Origin: Branchiostoma floridae
Lineage: Eukaryota > Chordata > Leptocardii > Amphioxiformes > Branchiostomatidae
Direction of reading: 5' to 3'
Assembly: GCF_000003815.2 (NCBI RefSeq)
Contig: NC_049991.1
Span: forward strand, 3,827,086-3,891,085
Length of the DNA: 64,000 nucleotides
Positions within the stretch are counted from its first letter, which is position 1. Every line of letters begins with the position of its first letter. Positions 44,650 through 56,692 of this stretch are shown here, piece after piece. Under the pieces are notes generated by a model that did not search any database, was not told the origin of the DNA, and saw only the letters and a list, made by a program, of their open reading frames with translations. A program made the translations under genes and the position numbers.

Positions 44650-44862
44650 CGTTGTGTGTTGAGTAACTGGTAGACTTTTAGGCTCAGAATCTAGAGGTCC
44701 TGCGTTCGATATCCACCGTGCCCCTGACGTTATGCCCTTGGGAAAGGCACTAAACACTCTATTTTCCTCACTTCATCCATGTGTAAAATTGGGCACCTGA
44801 CTTCAGTCGGGAAGGTAAAATACTGCCCTTCTGTCTGTACGGTGTATGTGGCACTGTTAGAA
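44650..44862 (+). mobile_element. tRNA-derived SINE
   Basis: GTAACTGGTAGACTTTTAGG (A box), GGTCCTGCGTTCGATATCC (B box), GCCCTTGGGAAAGGCACT and GACTTCAGTCGGGAAGGTAA tail, ending GTACGGTGTATGTGGCACTG. This is the full-length match to 1873-2095. Confidence 0.75.
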
Positions 44863-47446
44863 TATGTTACTAGCACGAACTTGAATGCATAGCCATTGTC
44901 CACGTCTGCCCAAAAGTAAGGCAAAAATACCCTTAGCACCCAGGGTCCCTGTTCTACCGACACAGTCTAAAACATCTCAAAGGGTTGCAGCGGCCGTTAC
45001 AAGTGTTGTTTGCTCAGCAGCTCATTAGGACTTTCTCAAGGAGGTCGAAAGGCTCTTTCTTTAAGGTGCTTAACCGGAAGGATTTTCTTCTGATACAATT
45101 GAGACGGTCTGGCTCGGTTTTCACTGTGACACTAAAAAACGGACGGCGTTTTTTTGTGTGTCCTTTTCAAACAAGCATCACATACAAGAGGGTCAAGGAA
45201 AGGGTAACACGAGTTTGCGGGTTGTGGATGAAGGAACACATGCTATGTAGGAGGTAAACATAAGGAACGCACATGTTACTTTTGTCTGGGTTCATTTATT
45301 GCCTAGTGGCACTTGGGCGAAGCAAGTTCCCTTGCTCTTTCTCTAGCAGGGTATATTGTTACAGGGAGAGGTTGCTAGCCCTCCCCTTTTTGCGTTAGAA
45401 AGGTAGAAAAGAACTCCTTAACAAATTTTAAAAAGCAGCCGGAGCCGAACCTCTGCTTGGAGCGTACAAATGTGAGACCGCTACCAGTTGAGCCACAAGG
45501 TCTGGGATATAATAATAGCCTTTATTGCACATTCATGCCCTATCGGGCTAAGTACAGGCATGTAGATACAAAAGGTAGTAATGCAGTACACATGGTTTCT
45601 AAAACATGGATTCTAAAACTAGTCTAATACATTTGTTCGGCTTCTTCTCGTTTCTTAGTAATGTTGAATATGTAGCTTGAGATGTGTCTGTATAATGTCG
45701 TTCGATCAAACCTCATAAGAAAAATGAATTTTTCAACACTAGACAAAGATTCAAGGTATAGGTACCGTATACATTTGGATAGAATAGGTAAAAAGTTCAG
45801 ATAGTTCTTGTGGACGCTGGCCTTTGAAGAACGTTGACCTTTCCCTCGTGTGGGCCAATCAAATCAGATTACTTGGTGAAAGGCTAGGTACGTTCCAAAC
45901 AGAAGCGGCAACTACATTAATATGTTTTATTTCTTTTAATCGATGTTATCGATGTGATTAGATCACAAGCATTGTGAACCCCTCTATCCCTCTGTCTTAT
46001 TCAGAGACTCTCTCTCTCTCTCTATCTCTCTCTGTCTCTCTCTGCGTCTCTCCGTCTCTCTGTCTCTCTCATTCTCTGTCTCTCTCTTTCCCTGTCTGTC
46101 TCTCTTAGTCCCTCTTTCTGTAGCTCTGTCATTCTCTGTCTCTTTCTCCGTACTTATCTATCTCTGTCTGATTTTTATCTATAAAAATCTCTAGATAGGA
46201 TAGTAATAACAAAACAAAAGTTTGGCCAATATTCTAGGTTGTGTTAACGTAGAACCTTGAATATCCACGTCATTCGTCCGGTCACGGAGAAAGTGAAATG
46301 TCACGCCCAGTGTTTAGTCAGTAACCAGCCCCACCCATTGGTCTTTTGTTCCAACTTTCAATTTTTCAGGTGCCCGCATATTTTGTCTTTGTACCCGTCA
46401 CATATCTTTACGTCTCGGCGTCAGTAAAGCGAAGAGAATGACGTAAACGCGAGGAAAAAGAAATCAAACGTTGCTATTTTCACGTTCGTCCGGATGTTTC
46501 CTTTTGGATAAGGCTTTCAGGGAGCACAAAATGTAGGGCGTCGTTCGGTATGTTTTGGGAACGAAGACAAGCTTCGCTTCAGCAAAACAAAGACTTCAAC
46601 AGTTCTACCGACAGTTCTACCTTTCATTGGTATGCTTTACATATCTTAAGTTTTAGATGGAAAGCTGTAGAATTGGGCGCCATTGCGTCCCGACTGGATA
46701 TCGGTTCTCCAAGTCGCGGCTATGCTGCAATCTTTCAATTGTTGCACCTGTGTGTAACGAGGCATCGAGGACTTATTTTCCGTTATTCTTATGTTTATTT
46801 AGTTTCTAACACTTCGAATACTTTATAAAGACATATTTTATGACGTTTTGCGAGATTGATGAACTTCAACATCACAACAACGGTCGTAGGAGCACATGTG
46901 GATGTGGATTTCGATCCTACAAAGGCGTTATGAAACATACACTTTTAAAGTCCTTGTTTCAAAAACAACTCAATGAAAGCTCATTTGTAGGTTTCATTGC
47001 CAAGTTCTTCTCTCTGCATCCCCATAGGAAGTCTAAGAGGGGTTGGGTTGGGGGAAGGTGGTGTGGGGGTGAGGGCTAAAAGTCTGACGAGCTTAAATGG
47101 GACAATCTTGTCACATTGGCGTCTTACACAGCAACCTGTACAGTCTGTTGTCAGACTCACGCACCTTTCTCTTCAGTCAACGTTTCCTTTATTTGCTTTT
47201 GGGCAATGCGACACAGACCTTACGTTATTAACTCATTCTAACGTTAGCAGTGCCACATACAGAAAACAGCAAAGCTTGATAGAGTCACGGTAGTTACATA
47301 GCCTTTTTAAGTCGTGTAGGGGTAGTATTTACATTAGGTTGTTATCCGCTGTGTCTAAGGCACGGTATTAGAAAGTGGAGCCAATCCCTCTCTTTTTACC
47401 ACCTTTTACCTCCCCAACCGAAGTCAGATACCCTTTTTTTACGCCT
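44863..47446. other. Intergenic, repeats only
   Basis: It holds a decayed hairpin MITE (45350-45470), a possible LINE 3' tail on the minus strand (AATAAAGGCTATTATTATA near 45508-45528) and a (TCTC)n tract at 46006-46150. A SINE scrap is at 47405-47450. Short open frames show no domain. Confidence 0.5.
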
Positions 47447-47817
47447 CGGCAAAGAGAACAACAGCCGGTATAACAAAGAAAGTACAAACATTCATCAACA
47501 CCTGCTTACGGAAGATATTGAAAATCTACTGGCCAAACACCATCCGTATTGAAGAACTATGGCAACGTACCGGACAGGTACCAGTAGGGACGGAAATACT
47601 CCGCAAGCGGTGGACCTGGGTGGGTCACACCCTGCGCAAGCCAGCCTCAAGCACAGTTAGAGAAGCCTTCACATGGAACCCCCCAGGAAAGCACAACAGG
47701 GGAAGACCTAAAAACACCTGGAGGCGAAGCCTGCAGGCGGACGTGAGGGAGTCTGGCTACACATGGAGACAGCTGGAGGAAATCGCCTAGGCCTATGCCC
47801 AAGGATGGACAGTAGGC
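47447..47817 (+). mobile_element. LINE ORF2 C-terminal fragment
   Basis: The frame reads VQTFINTCLRKILKIYWPN, RWTWVGHTLRKPASSTVREA, HNRGRPKNTWRRSLQADVRE and YTWRQLEEIA followed by a stop. This is a characteristic end of LINE reverse-transcriptase proteins. The RT core is missing and a GTAAGTAAGTA tail follows. Confidence 0.88.
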
Positions 47818-47824
47818 CCAAGTA

Positions 47825-47915
47825 AGTAAGTATAGAGAGGAAAGCCGTGTCAAGTGCCTTTCCCAAGGACACGAAATCGGTAGTATAACAGGATTCGAAC
47901 CCGGGACGTTTGAGT
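47825..47915 (-). mobile_element. SINE-like fragment
   Basis: The minus strand shows CCGGGTTCGAATCC (B box) and GTCCTTGGGAAAGGCACTTG (tail). Confidence 0.6.
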
Positions 47916-47999
47916 TCTGGGACAAACACCATGTAGACACACGACACGTTCTAACATTAATCACATGCGTGTCAGTCCAACCGTACATTGTCCTATCCA

Positions 48000-49631
48000 C
48001 AAACAGGAACTTTAAGCGATAACACAGTTAACCAAAGGATTTCAAATGAAAGAAAAAAGCTTTACACAGAAACGGTGAACGAAAAGGAGTCAACAACAAG
48101 ACGAGATATTGATGGTAGCGATCTTAACAACAAAAGAATGTTAAGCCTCCTTCTTTATCTCTTAGTCCCTTCTTTTCTTTTACAGTGGATCAATTTGACA
48201 CCTTGTCCTTTTAAGATGGCTTAAGCGACTAAAATTAGACCGTGCCAGTATTTGTTAAGTCTCTGTACTGCAAACTTACGGTGAATCAAGGAAAGAAGAC
48301 ACGCAAACAGACAATTGTGTTTGGTAGACGTGCACGGTTTTAATTTGTTTGACAACATGCGTCCCTTTTAGGTGAGAACAAATATTTTGTACCCTCTCCA
48401 AACTAGCTTGGAGACTCAAAACTTATTAAGTAAAGCCCACATTCTATTTGGTGACGACTACGCTGTGGCCTCGCTCGCTGTGACCTAAATTGTGTTTGTT
48501 ATCATAATTAGAAAAACACGCCAAATGAGTGCGAATGAAAAGACAACAAAATACACAAAGCATACAGGAAAGATTCCCTTTTCATCCATGAAATTTGTTG
48601 ATCGCTTTCTGTCAAATCGCTAGGTCGCAGCGTAGGCGTAGCAAAGTCGTTGTAGCTAGTGGAATAACGGTGTAAAGGCAGTATCTCACTGTACTTGGGG
48701 CACTAGTGCGGTACCGCGGGGTTCGAAAGATTACTCAACGTATTTCAGTGATAAAGAACGTATTTTCGTACGTTTTGTGAATTTTGTTGTCTTCTTAGTC
48801 AAACTTTTACGTATTACGCAATATTTAAATTATAAAAAATATCGGAGAAAATAACAGATAAGTGGAGCAGTGAACGAACTCCGCAGTGCCGCACCTGTGC
48901 CCCAATCGCAGTGAGATACCACCTTCAGTGAGGTGCTACGCATTTTACTCTCCCCCTTTTAAACAGTTTCAAAGTTGTAACTAAGAATATGACTACAATG
49001 CACATCAAATGGAATCGTAAAAGTCTATCTTACATTTGTATATCCTTTTCACATGAAAACATTGAATTTGCTTTTTTGTTACATTTCCACATCATTTTTG
49101 TCGGGTCATTGAGACTCATTATGCAATGCTAGGTCACTTTTATCCGTGGGTTGACCTTTATCCGTTATATACGATAAAACAATATTCAGTGACATCAAGT
49201 TAGCGGACAATGGTTTAAAATTCTTTGAAAATATTGAATTATTTGAAACCACCGTACTACATTTGAATACGAATATAGGTTACCCTCGAATAAAGGTGAA
49301 CTAACGTTATATACAACAATGCAATTTGAGACATTCACAATGTCTGAATAGATTTTTAGATTGCAACAGTGTCAATTACAGAATTAGGGCAATCAAGCTA
49401 TATATCAAACTAAAGGACAAATAATTATTGTACACGAATTAAATACTGTATAGTCGGTGCTCCTTTTTAACAATAATTTACTTGCACAAAACGCACTATT
49501 TGCGCAAACCGGCAGCCGTTCCATAAAATATGGTTGACTTTGTCGGTGGTAGCTAAAATGCTACCAAATATCCCAATAAAAATATCAACTGTTTAAGATA
49601 AAGCCAGTGGGATTTTGCATATCAAAGTGAC
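48000..49631. other. Intergenic, nothing identified
   Basis: AT-rich. I see no repeats or coding signal. No AATAAA was found near the 3' end of the minus-strand gene at 49632. Confidence 0.5.
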
Positions 49632-51223
49632 CTACCCCTTATGACTAATTTCAATAACGGGCGCGTCGGGTGCATATATCTTCACTTCCATCCCCATGAA
49701 CCTAACCGTCCTCGCGCACCTCTTGGTCTCGGGCCTACCCTCTTCGCTCTCCGAAGAACTGTCGCAGGACGTCCCGTCGGTACTCTTCGACCTTATGATG
49801 GACTTTCTCGGCGGGGAACCCGTTCTCTTCTCCGGGGGAGCCACGACCGATATTGCCGGCTCTGATGCCCTCCTCACCCGGTTAGGTAGTGACAGTGGCC
49901 GCGGTGAGCTCTGCGGAGTAGTAGTAAGAGTATCGGATATACATAGATTGTTACGGTCCACTTCGAAGTATGTCAGCGGACTGAGTTTTAACACGGGCGG
50001 TGTGATGCGATTTGTACTCCGTAAGGAGTGGGACTTGCTAGCGGTGAGAAGTTCCGTAGAAGCGTCGTCTGTACATTGCTTGTTAGGGGAGTGGACTCCT
50101 TTCACCGGTTTTAGTCCTGAAACACTTTTAGGTCGGGGGTCTGTTATTCCTTCAATCGTTTGCGGTTGGCATTCTTGTGGTATCGCGTTCGAGTCTGAAT
50201 CTAAATCAGAGGACTCAGTCACGTTGCACGATTTAGGCCTCGGTTGCTCCCAAGCACGAGAAGAAGTTTTTGGCGCTTGCCTGCGAGCAAGTTTATTTCT
50301 GAGGTGTTTTCCAGTCTTGCTGGAACGTTTCGTTGCAACCACCGACTCTTGTGCCATTGGTTCAATCAGGGACTTCTGCCCCTCTATGGCCGGTAACTGT
50401 ACGGGGTAAACCGACGTAGTCGACACGACATTTTGCTGTTGTTGTAACTTTTCCTCAGGTTTTGTTTCTCTGTAACTCATTTTCGACGCAGTTCCGACCA
50501 CCACAACTTCGTGAAGTTTCATACAAGTCAGTGCCAAGTCGTCGTCGTCTTGGAAGAAGTCTTCTCCAAGAAGGAAATCTTGAAGTTGGTGAAATCTTTT
50601 CCCTCGAGACATGGCTGACATGCTCCGAGACGTACCGAGGGGGCGAGCTCTCGTACCCCCCAGCGGACTGGGCCGAAGCCGCCCGAATGTAGACGAGTTC
50701 AGCCGATTGATCCCTTGTTGTAGAGCGGCTCGTTTCGTCGGTACGTTTCGTAGAACGTGCTGGTTCCAAACGGTTGTAGCCCCTCCACCCGTTTGCAAAG
50801 AGTCCGTAGCTTTTTGCCTTGCCGTCATATAGTAATCCATTTTGTTCTTCTGTGCCATATAGAGGCGGTGAATGTCTAGTTCAGGTCCTGCAACTTTTCC
50901 CGCCGCCATTCTTACAAAGTTGTACGCTGCAATACAAGTTCTCAGTTGGCTGAAAACGTTAACAACCCCAAGACTGTAGCACCAACAAATAACGACAATT
51001 TCTCTTGAGTTTTCAATCCCAACAGTTAACTCAGACGTTCTGTCACCAGCATTCCTCATTTCCATCTCCAACGACTCTGAGAAACTCCTGTGGCACTTGT
51101 ACACTTGTAGTACTTCCTTGTCGTAACGCTGTTCAAGAGACCATACGAGATACCGCAAATCATTTGTAGACGAATATTGACGATAGTATCCCAGTAACTT
51201 CACGAATACACTCGAAGAAATCC
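49632..51223 (-). CDS. Unrecognised protein, long 3' coding exon (about 530 residues)
   Basis: A continuous frame of about 530 codons with a stop at its left edge. I do not recognise it. The N-terminal half has helix-like segments (ISSSVFVKLLGYYRQYSS, NDLRYLVWSLEQRYDKEV) and a hydrophobic stretch (IVVICWCYSLGVVNVF). The C-terminal half is Ser/Pro/Arg-rich and probably disordered, with a basophilic kinase-like site RRASEP and TVRF in RTVRFMG, which fits the RVxF docking motif of protein phosphatase 1. The frame extends past 51223 only to a GTG, and TTTGCAG lies at 51230-51224, so an acceptor there is likelier than a start. A donor-like CTCG/GTGAGT at 51444 on the same strand matches in phase (NEVNRVLG-ISSS), hinting at an upstream exon near 51444-51487. 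Confidence 0.7.
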
Positions 51224-51443
51224 CTGCAAACGCACGCACAAACTGTCAGTGAGATATATGGGAGTACGCTGTGAACACCGTCTGTCTCTCTTCACTTCTG
51301 GGGGACCTACCGTCCCTCACACATTGACACAATCACTCTTAAGTCTCAAGATTACTCCAAGACGATGTTACCATGCCTACGGGACTTTTCCTTGCACTGT
51401 TTGCCCCAGATGTTTTAACGATAATCCATAGTGAAGTACTCAC

Positions 51444-51487
51444 CGAGTACTCTGTTTACTTCGTTGCCACTCTCTGACCATCTGACC
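51444..51487 (-). CDS. Candidate upstream exon of the unrecognised minus-strand gene
   Basis: On the minus strand the frame SESGNEVNRVL runs to G at 51444 followed by GTGAGTACT, a strong donor. Its phase (1) fits the acceptor at 51224, giving VNRVLGISSSVF across the junction. A stop codon lies in frame 12 bases before the proposed acceptor, and the acceptor itself (GTGGTCAG) has a poor pyrimidine tract, so its 5' border is uncertain. Confidence 0.35.
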
Positions 51488-53004
51488 ACGGCTCAGCACA
51501 CACAAACTGTTTTTCCCCCTCCACCCGCCACAGTCGTGTTAATGATTAAACTCCACAAACTATAAAGTAACGACAGCTATATATAGAGACCGTGAGCAAT
51601 TCTAACCCATTGTTTTGAGTGTTTGAATAGAGCAATCTTGGTCGACGGGAGTTGAATATGGGTTGTGTGGTGTAAAAACTGTAGCTGCTTTTGTGGCGAC
51701 GTTTCAATGGGAAAAGTCTCTTGCGGACGGCGACTGCTATTGACATTTTCGATGACCGGTGACAACCCTTGGGCTTTAAGCGTTGCGGTCGCCGTAACAA
51801 CGCCCGAAAGATGTCAAACCCACTCCGAACTCTCAAACAGCCTTCTAATGACAATAGAACTCGAAGATTTTAACAATTTTTGAGAGGAAACTCTCGTAGA
51901 TATCGTCCCAAAGGCTAGCGTAATTGTTGCCGGGCCTTTGTTTAAACATGCTGTATGTTGAGCACCTCTTCTTTCAACGGTTGTTGTCAAAATATTGTCG
52001 GAGTATTTTTTACAGACTCGAGAGGGGTAGGGTTTCATGCACGGGTATCGCGTCGTCCCTGAACTTCTCTATTACATATGAAACCTTCCTAAAAATGGAG
52101 AAAGTCAGGTGGAACGAAATAATCCCGTGCCGAAAGAAACAGGACACCTTTTTTGTTGTAACACCCGAATGATACTGAAAGGTTTGTCTCACAGCCGTCG
52201 CATTGCAAACACTTCGGTAGAGGCCACTCTCTTTGTTACTTTCTGAGTCATTCCTTTGGACTTGCCTTTATGTAGTTCTAGCTAGCGGAACGTAGAGAGG
52301 ACAGAGAAACATGTTTTCAGACAAAAACGATCAAACGTTACGGTCGGTAAAGCTGACAAGGTTATAGCCAGGGTCCTTTTCTCTGTTACAGACTGGAATG
52401 ACTCTCTATAGGAAAATATCGTTGTTTCAAATGCGGTTATCTGACATACCCTAGCAAAAACCTGCCGATCCTAGCCGCCCCCCCCCCTCCGCTGGGGGGG
52501 CGCTTGAAAGGGAGATAAAAGTTTAGATCTGATTAAAATTTTAGATCTGATATTTGAGTGATGAAAATGTTATAACGTTGTAGAATATTTCCCAAGAATG
52601 TTCTCCTCATTACTCATGCAAAAAGAGTGGTATATAAAGAGGTGCTCTTTTGCTGGTACTATATTATATTCACGGTCGAAATCTTAAGAAACGAACAAGA
52701 AAAATAAAAGAAAGACACAACACAAGAAAAGCCAAGAAAATGACTGCTACCCTTTCAATATTTTGAAATCGTTTTCTTAAATAGTAAGGTTTGAAAATTA
52801 AAATTTTAAGGTTAAATTTAGAATTAACATTTTAAAATTCAAGGTTTTAGAATCAAAATGTTTTCAGTTACGTAATCTGAAACACAGAATTATGTTTCTA
52901 GGCTTTAATTGAAGTAAAAGCTTTAACTAGATTTCACCTGGCAATTTAGCTCCTCCATACAACAACCCTTACACAGACCAGGCACAGACAAAATGAATGC
53001 AGTA

Positions 53005-53194
53005 CTGTAAATGCTGAAACTTTCGCGGTATTTAATGTTCGCGGTTTTCGCGGTGGCTGCTTCATCGCGAACTTAAAACGACCGCGAACATTTTTCCATG
53101 GCAGCAAGAGACTACAGTGCCTGGTGCTACCACGAAAAGTCCTTTTTCCCGCTACCGCGAAATTAGATCTCTGCGAACTTAAGTGCATTTACAG
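53005..53194. mobile_element. TA-flanked MITE (CTGTAAATGC family), 190 bp
   Basis: The ends CTGTAAATGCTGAAACTTTC and AACTTAAGTGCATTTACAG are inverted, with TA at 53003-53004 and 53195-53196. The parallel duplicated segment at about 54358 reads GCAGTATTTACAATC without the element. Confidence 0.9.
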
Positions 53195-53439
53195 TATTTA
53201 CAATCTAACGTTAGCCTAACAGTTGAGTTGACGGATGTAATAAACTTAAAACGGCTGTTCTGTGCGCCCTTTGTCAGTATCGCTATAAATCATGTCCAAT
53301 ATGACACTAAAAACACACTTTACAGACATATACACAAACTTATAAAACGTCATATTGACCTTTTGTCATGGGTGGCGGTAGACTAGACGCTAGGCAAATA
53401 CATTGCTTTAATTCTTGTCAAAAATTCAGAATCAATTGC

Positions 53440-53560
53440 AATGGGTAATGTTGTGACTACGAGTCAAGCAGCGTCGTCATAACAACGGTTGTCATAGAGA
53501 CATTTAATATGTCCATATCACAACCGTTGTTATGACGAAGCTACCTGACTGAAGGGGGCT
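53440..53560. repeat. Inverted repeat around CATAACAACGGTTGT
   Basis: CAGCGTCGTCATAACAACGG (53468) pairs with CCGTTGTTATGACGAAGCTA (53523). A second version lies at about 54620-54690 in the other segment copy. Confidence 0.6.
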
Positions 53561-54818
53561 TATTCTGGGCGAGAGTTCTACAGTATTTGTTTATATTACA
53601 TACATGTCACCCCGGTAAACCGCCTTATGGTGTAACACACCAGGTTTGTAGTGAAGAGTACAAGCTGCATATACTCGTACATATCCGGATAGCGTTGTTT
53701 GATCCACTCACACTGAAATGCCACCTACTCTTTCAATAAGAGTGGTGGGTTATTTAAAGTGCTCGAGATGTGTCTCCATTTAACGAGAAACATGTTTTAC
53801 GGTCGGTAAAGCTCACAAGATTATAGTACGGCAGTTTCCTTTTTCTGTTACAGACTGCGATATCTTTATAATGAAAAATATTGAAAGTGCGCTTGAAAGG
53901 GAGATAAAATTTTAGATCTGATCATGATATTTGAGTGATGAAAATTTTATAACCTTGTAGAATATTTCCCAAGCCTGCTGTCCTCATTACAGATGCAATA
54001 CAAAAAAGGTGGTATTCAAACAGGTCCCCTATTGCTGATACTATATTATGTTGACGGCCGAAATCTCCAAAATGAATAACAAAGCAGGAAAAATACAACA
54101 CAAGAAAAATCAAGAAAATGACTACTACCCAATCTTTCAAATCATTGTTTTGAAATAATTTTTTTTTTTTAAATATTAACGTCAAGGCTTTTCAAATCAA
54201 AATTTTAAGGTTTAAGATTGAAATTTCAAAATTAGATTGGTCTGTAATCGGAATCACAGCGTTGTGTTTCCTAGCCCTTAAGTAAAAGATAGACTCTTCA
54301 ATTTCACCTTGCAATTTATCTCCTTACCACAACCCTTTCTCGAACAAACTGCACGCAGTATTTACAATCTAACGTTGACCTTTGCAGTTGCGTAGACAAA
54401 TGTAATAAACTTAAAACGGCTGTTCTGTGCACCCTTTGTCAGTAACATTATAAATCATACCCAATACGACACTGAACACACTAAAACAGAAATATACATA
54501 AACTTATAAAATGTCATTGACCTTTTGGGTGGTGGTAGACGGTAGGCAAATACGTTGCTTTGATTCTTGTCAAAAATTCTGAGTCAATAGCAATGGGTAT
54601 TATTGTGATTACAAGTCAAGCAGCGTTGTCATAACAACGCGGTTGTCATAGAGACATTTAATATGTCCATATTACAACCGTTGTTATAACGACCCTACTT
54701 GACTGAAGGGGGCTTTTTGGATGAGGGTTCAACAGTATTTGTTTAATTTGTATATACACGTTACCCTGGCAACTTATGGTGTAACAAACCAGGTTTGTAC
54801 TGAACACATAATCTGCAA

Positions 54819-54962
54819 GCAGCAGATGATACTACGGTAGCATAAAATAGTATCAGAAGATGACAGGAGTCAAGTCGGTCTAGGAACGTGTTTGGCTACA
54901 CCTTTTGGCTGACTACACTCCTTGGCCAGTTTAGTCTATCTAATGCCATCGTAGGATATGCT
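54819..54962. mobile_element. Hairpin MITE relative of 43187-43326
   Basis: It contains GGCTGACTACACTCCTTGGC and ends in ATCGTAGGATATGCT, similar to the interior and end of the element at 43187-43326 but decayed. Confidence 0.5.
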
Positions 54963-54967
54963 ACTAA

Positions 54968-55781
54968 TACCCGCCTCACATTATATACGATCTTCGGACG
55001 TACTTCGCGATCGCAGGAAGGTCGGATGATTTTAAGATCTTAAGATGGTCTGGAGTATTTTTCGCCCAAAATCTGTCCCCCTCACACATAAGCGAGCCTC
55101 GTGCGATCGACGGTGAATAAATCTATGATAATGAACCTCCCATGACCTCTTGGACGCGGACAAGGGAACACAAAACGTTCCTCAAAAATGGCAAGAGATC
55201 AATAAATGTTGCTTATTTTGTTGTCGGAATCTTTTTAACGAATGAATGGAATGCGCGGGCATAATAGAAATGACACGAGAGGAAAGTGTGTCACAAAGCC
55301 AGCCTACATACTGCCACAGGGGCCACAATGTTAGAATTACCCTCACATTCCCAGAAATCAAATATTTTTAAACAATCGGAAGTCGGGTGAACGTCGTCCG
55401 AACGTCGCCCGACTAACGGGCGTTCGCCATCCGATTTGCGCTCGATGATTAATAACTATGTCTGTGCTCGCCTATCGGTCTTCAATCGTTGGATTAACGC
55501 AAGACTATTGACCGATACCCTTGCGAGGTACGCACGATTTGCACGCATGATCTGCGACTCGGTAACGAGCTCAGCGATCTCGGAGATCTCCTGCGACTTG
55601 TCGCTTATGTTAAGAACATGTTTCGCTGCACCGCGACCGTTGTAAGACTCCTGAAAATTGCCGGCGATGCCTAAAAATCGAAAGATGATCGTGAGAACAC
55701 CGGACGTCTTACTCATGAAAATGTCATTTAGAGCTCGTAAACTAGTCTTCCGATTGAATCGCGCCTAATGTGAGGGGGGTA
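54968..55781 (-). mobile_element. Harbinger-like element, copy C (814 bp)
   Basis: Opposite orientation to copies A and B. TAA flanks lie at 54965-54967 and 55782-55784. The 86-codon frame [12 protein letters not shown]... is intact on the minus strand, differing from copy A by a few residues. Confidence 0.85.
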
Positions 55782-55941
55782 TAAGGAGATTACTGAACAC
55801 AAGCAGCAGCACTATCTGAACTGATTGATTTGATCCACTTACACTGGGAAGGACCCCCACTCTTTTTGATAAATCCACTGGGCTCTTTTACGTGCCCAAT
55901 GTGAGGCTCTCCGAGAAACCTTCATTCAACAGTAAACTTAA

Positions 55942-56110
55942 CGTCCATTCCGAGGGACGTCCCTAACCGAAGTGACGTACCCTCTAATTTTCACATGAGT
56001 GAAGTGGGGAATGTCGTGTGAAGTTGACCTTTCCAAATGGTACATCGTCAGTTTCAGGGGTCTCGAACCCAGAACCACTGGATTCTGGGCACCTAGTTAC
56101 TTCAGATGTA
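55942..56110 (-). mobile_element. SINE fragment
   Basis: The minus strand has GGTTCTGGGTTCGAGACCCC (B box) and a tail ending in ACTTCGGTTAGGGACGTCCC. Confidence 0.6.
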
Positions 56111-56218
56111 ATTGTTTTTGTTGTGTGTGTGTTGTTGTTGTTTTTATTTTGCAAACAGCTGACCAATATGACCAAATATCCCTAAAATATCACAAACTCT
56201 ATTTACGATAAAGATCTA

Positions 56219-56417
56219 TACTCTCCAAGCAGAGGTTAGGCTCCGGCTGTTTTTTAACGTTTTTTTAGTCGTTTTTATCGGGCTTTCTATTTTGTCATTT
56301 TTGTTTGTTGTGGCCGGCCTGTTAGGTTTTGACACAGCAAGATATAATAAAAAAAATAGAAAGCCCGATAAAAACGACTAAAAAAACAACCGGAGCCTAA
56401 CCTCTGCTTCGAGAGTA
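56219..56417. mobile_element. Hairpin MITE with 9-base target duplication
   Basis: The ends TACTCTCCAAGCAGAGGTTA and TAACCTCTGCTTCGAGAGTA are inverted, with long arms including ATCGGGCTTTCTATTTT. AAAGATCTA at 56210-56218 and 56418-56426 is an exact direct repeat. Confidence 0.85.
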
Positions 56418-56692
56418 AAAGATCTACCCATGACGTCTAGAGTACTATGACCCTGTTCACAAATTCACAGACAGACACGAAAATAAAACCTTCATAGCAC
56501 AGGTAACAATAAAAGACGTTTTTTAGACTTATGAATGAATTCCTTTCACCAAACTGTGATTACCGCATATGGGAAACACAAATATCGACCGTAGCAAGTT
56601 TCAACCGATAACCTCTGTACTGTAATGCGGCACAGTATTGCTAGGTGTCGCTGCTACACAGCAAACACTACGACACGAAAACGAGGTTCGTT

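Larger units (their letters stand above)
52300..54820 (+). repeat. Segmental tandem duplication (52300-53670 and 53783-54820)
   Basis: The copies share AACATGTTTT..ACGGTCGGTAAAGCT, GCGCTTGAAAGGGAGATAAA, TAATAAACTTAAAACGGCTG and TTATGGTGTAACA.ACCAGGT in the same order. The offset falls from about 1,384 to 1,163 bases across the MITE that is present only in the first copy. Similarity resumes after the elements at 54819-55781 (near 55835). Confidence 0.85.

Noticed and set aside
46550-47079. Two open frames of 92 and 79 codons
   Set aside because: No domain, no splice context and no similarity to anything I recognise; probably chance.
47518-47790. A host gene for a 90-residue Arg-rich protein
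   Set aside because: WVGHTLRKP and RGRPKNTWRR are standard C-terminal LINE sequences.
49696-50409. 237-codon + strand frame opposite the 530-residue gene
   Set aside because: It is antisense to the longer frame and has no domain features; the minus frame has better composition and a splice acceptor.
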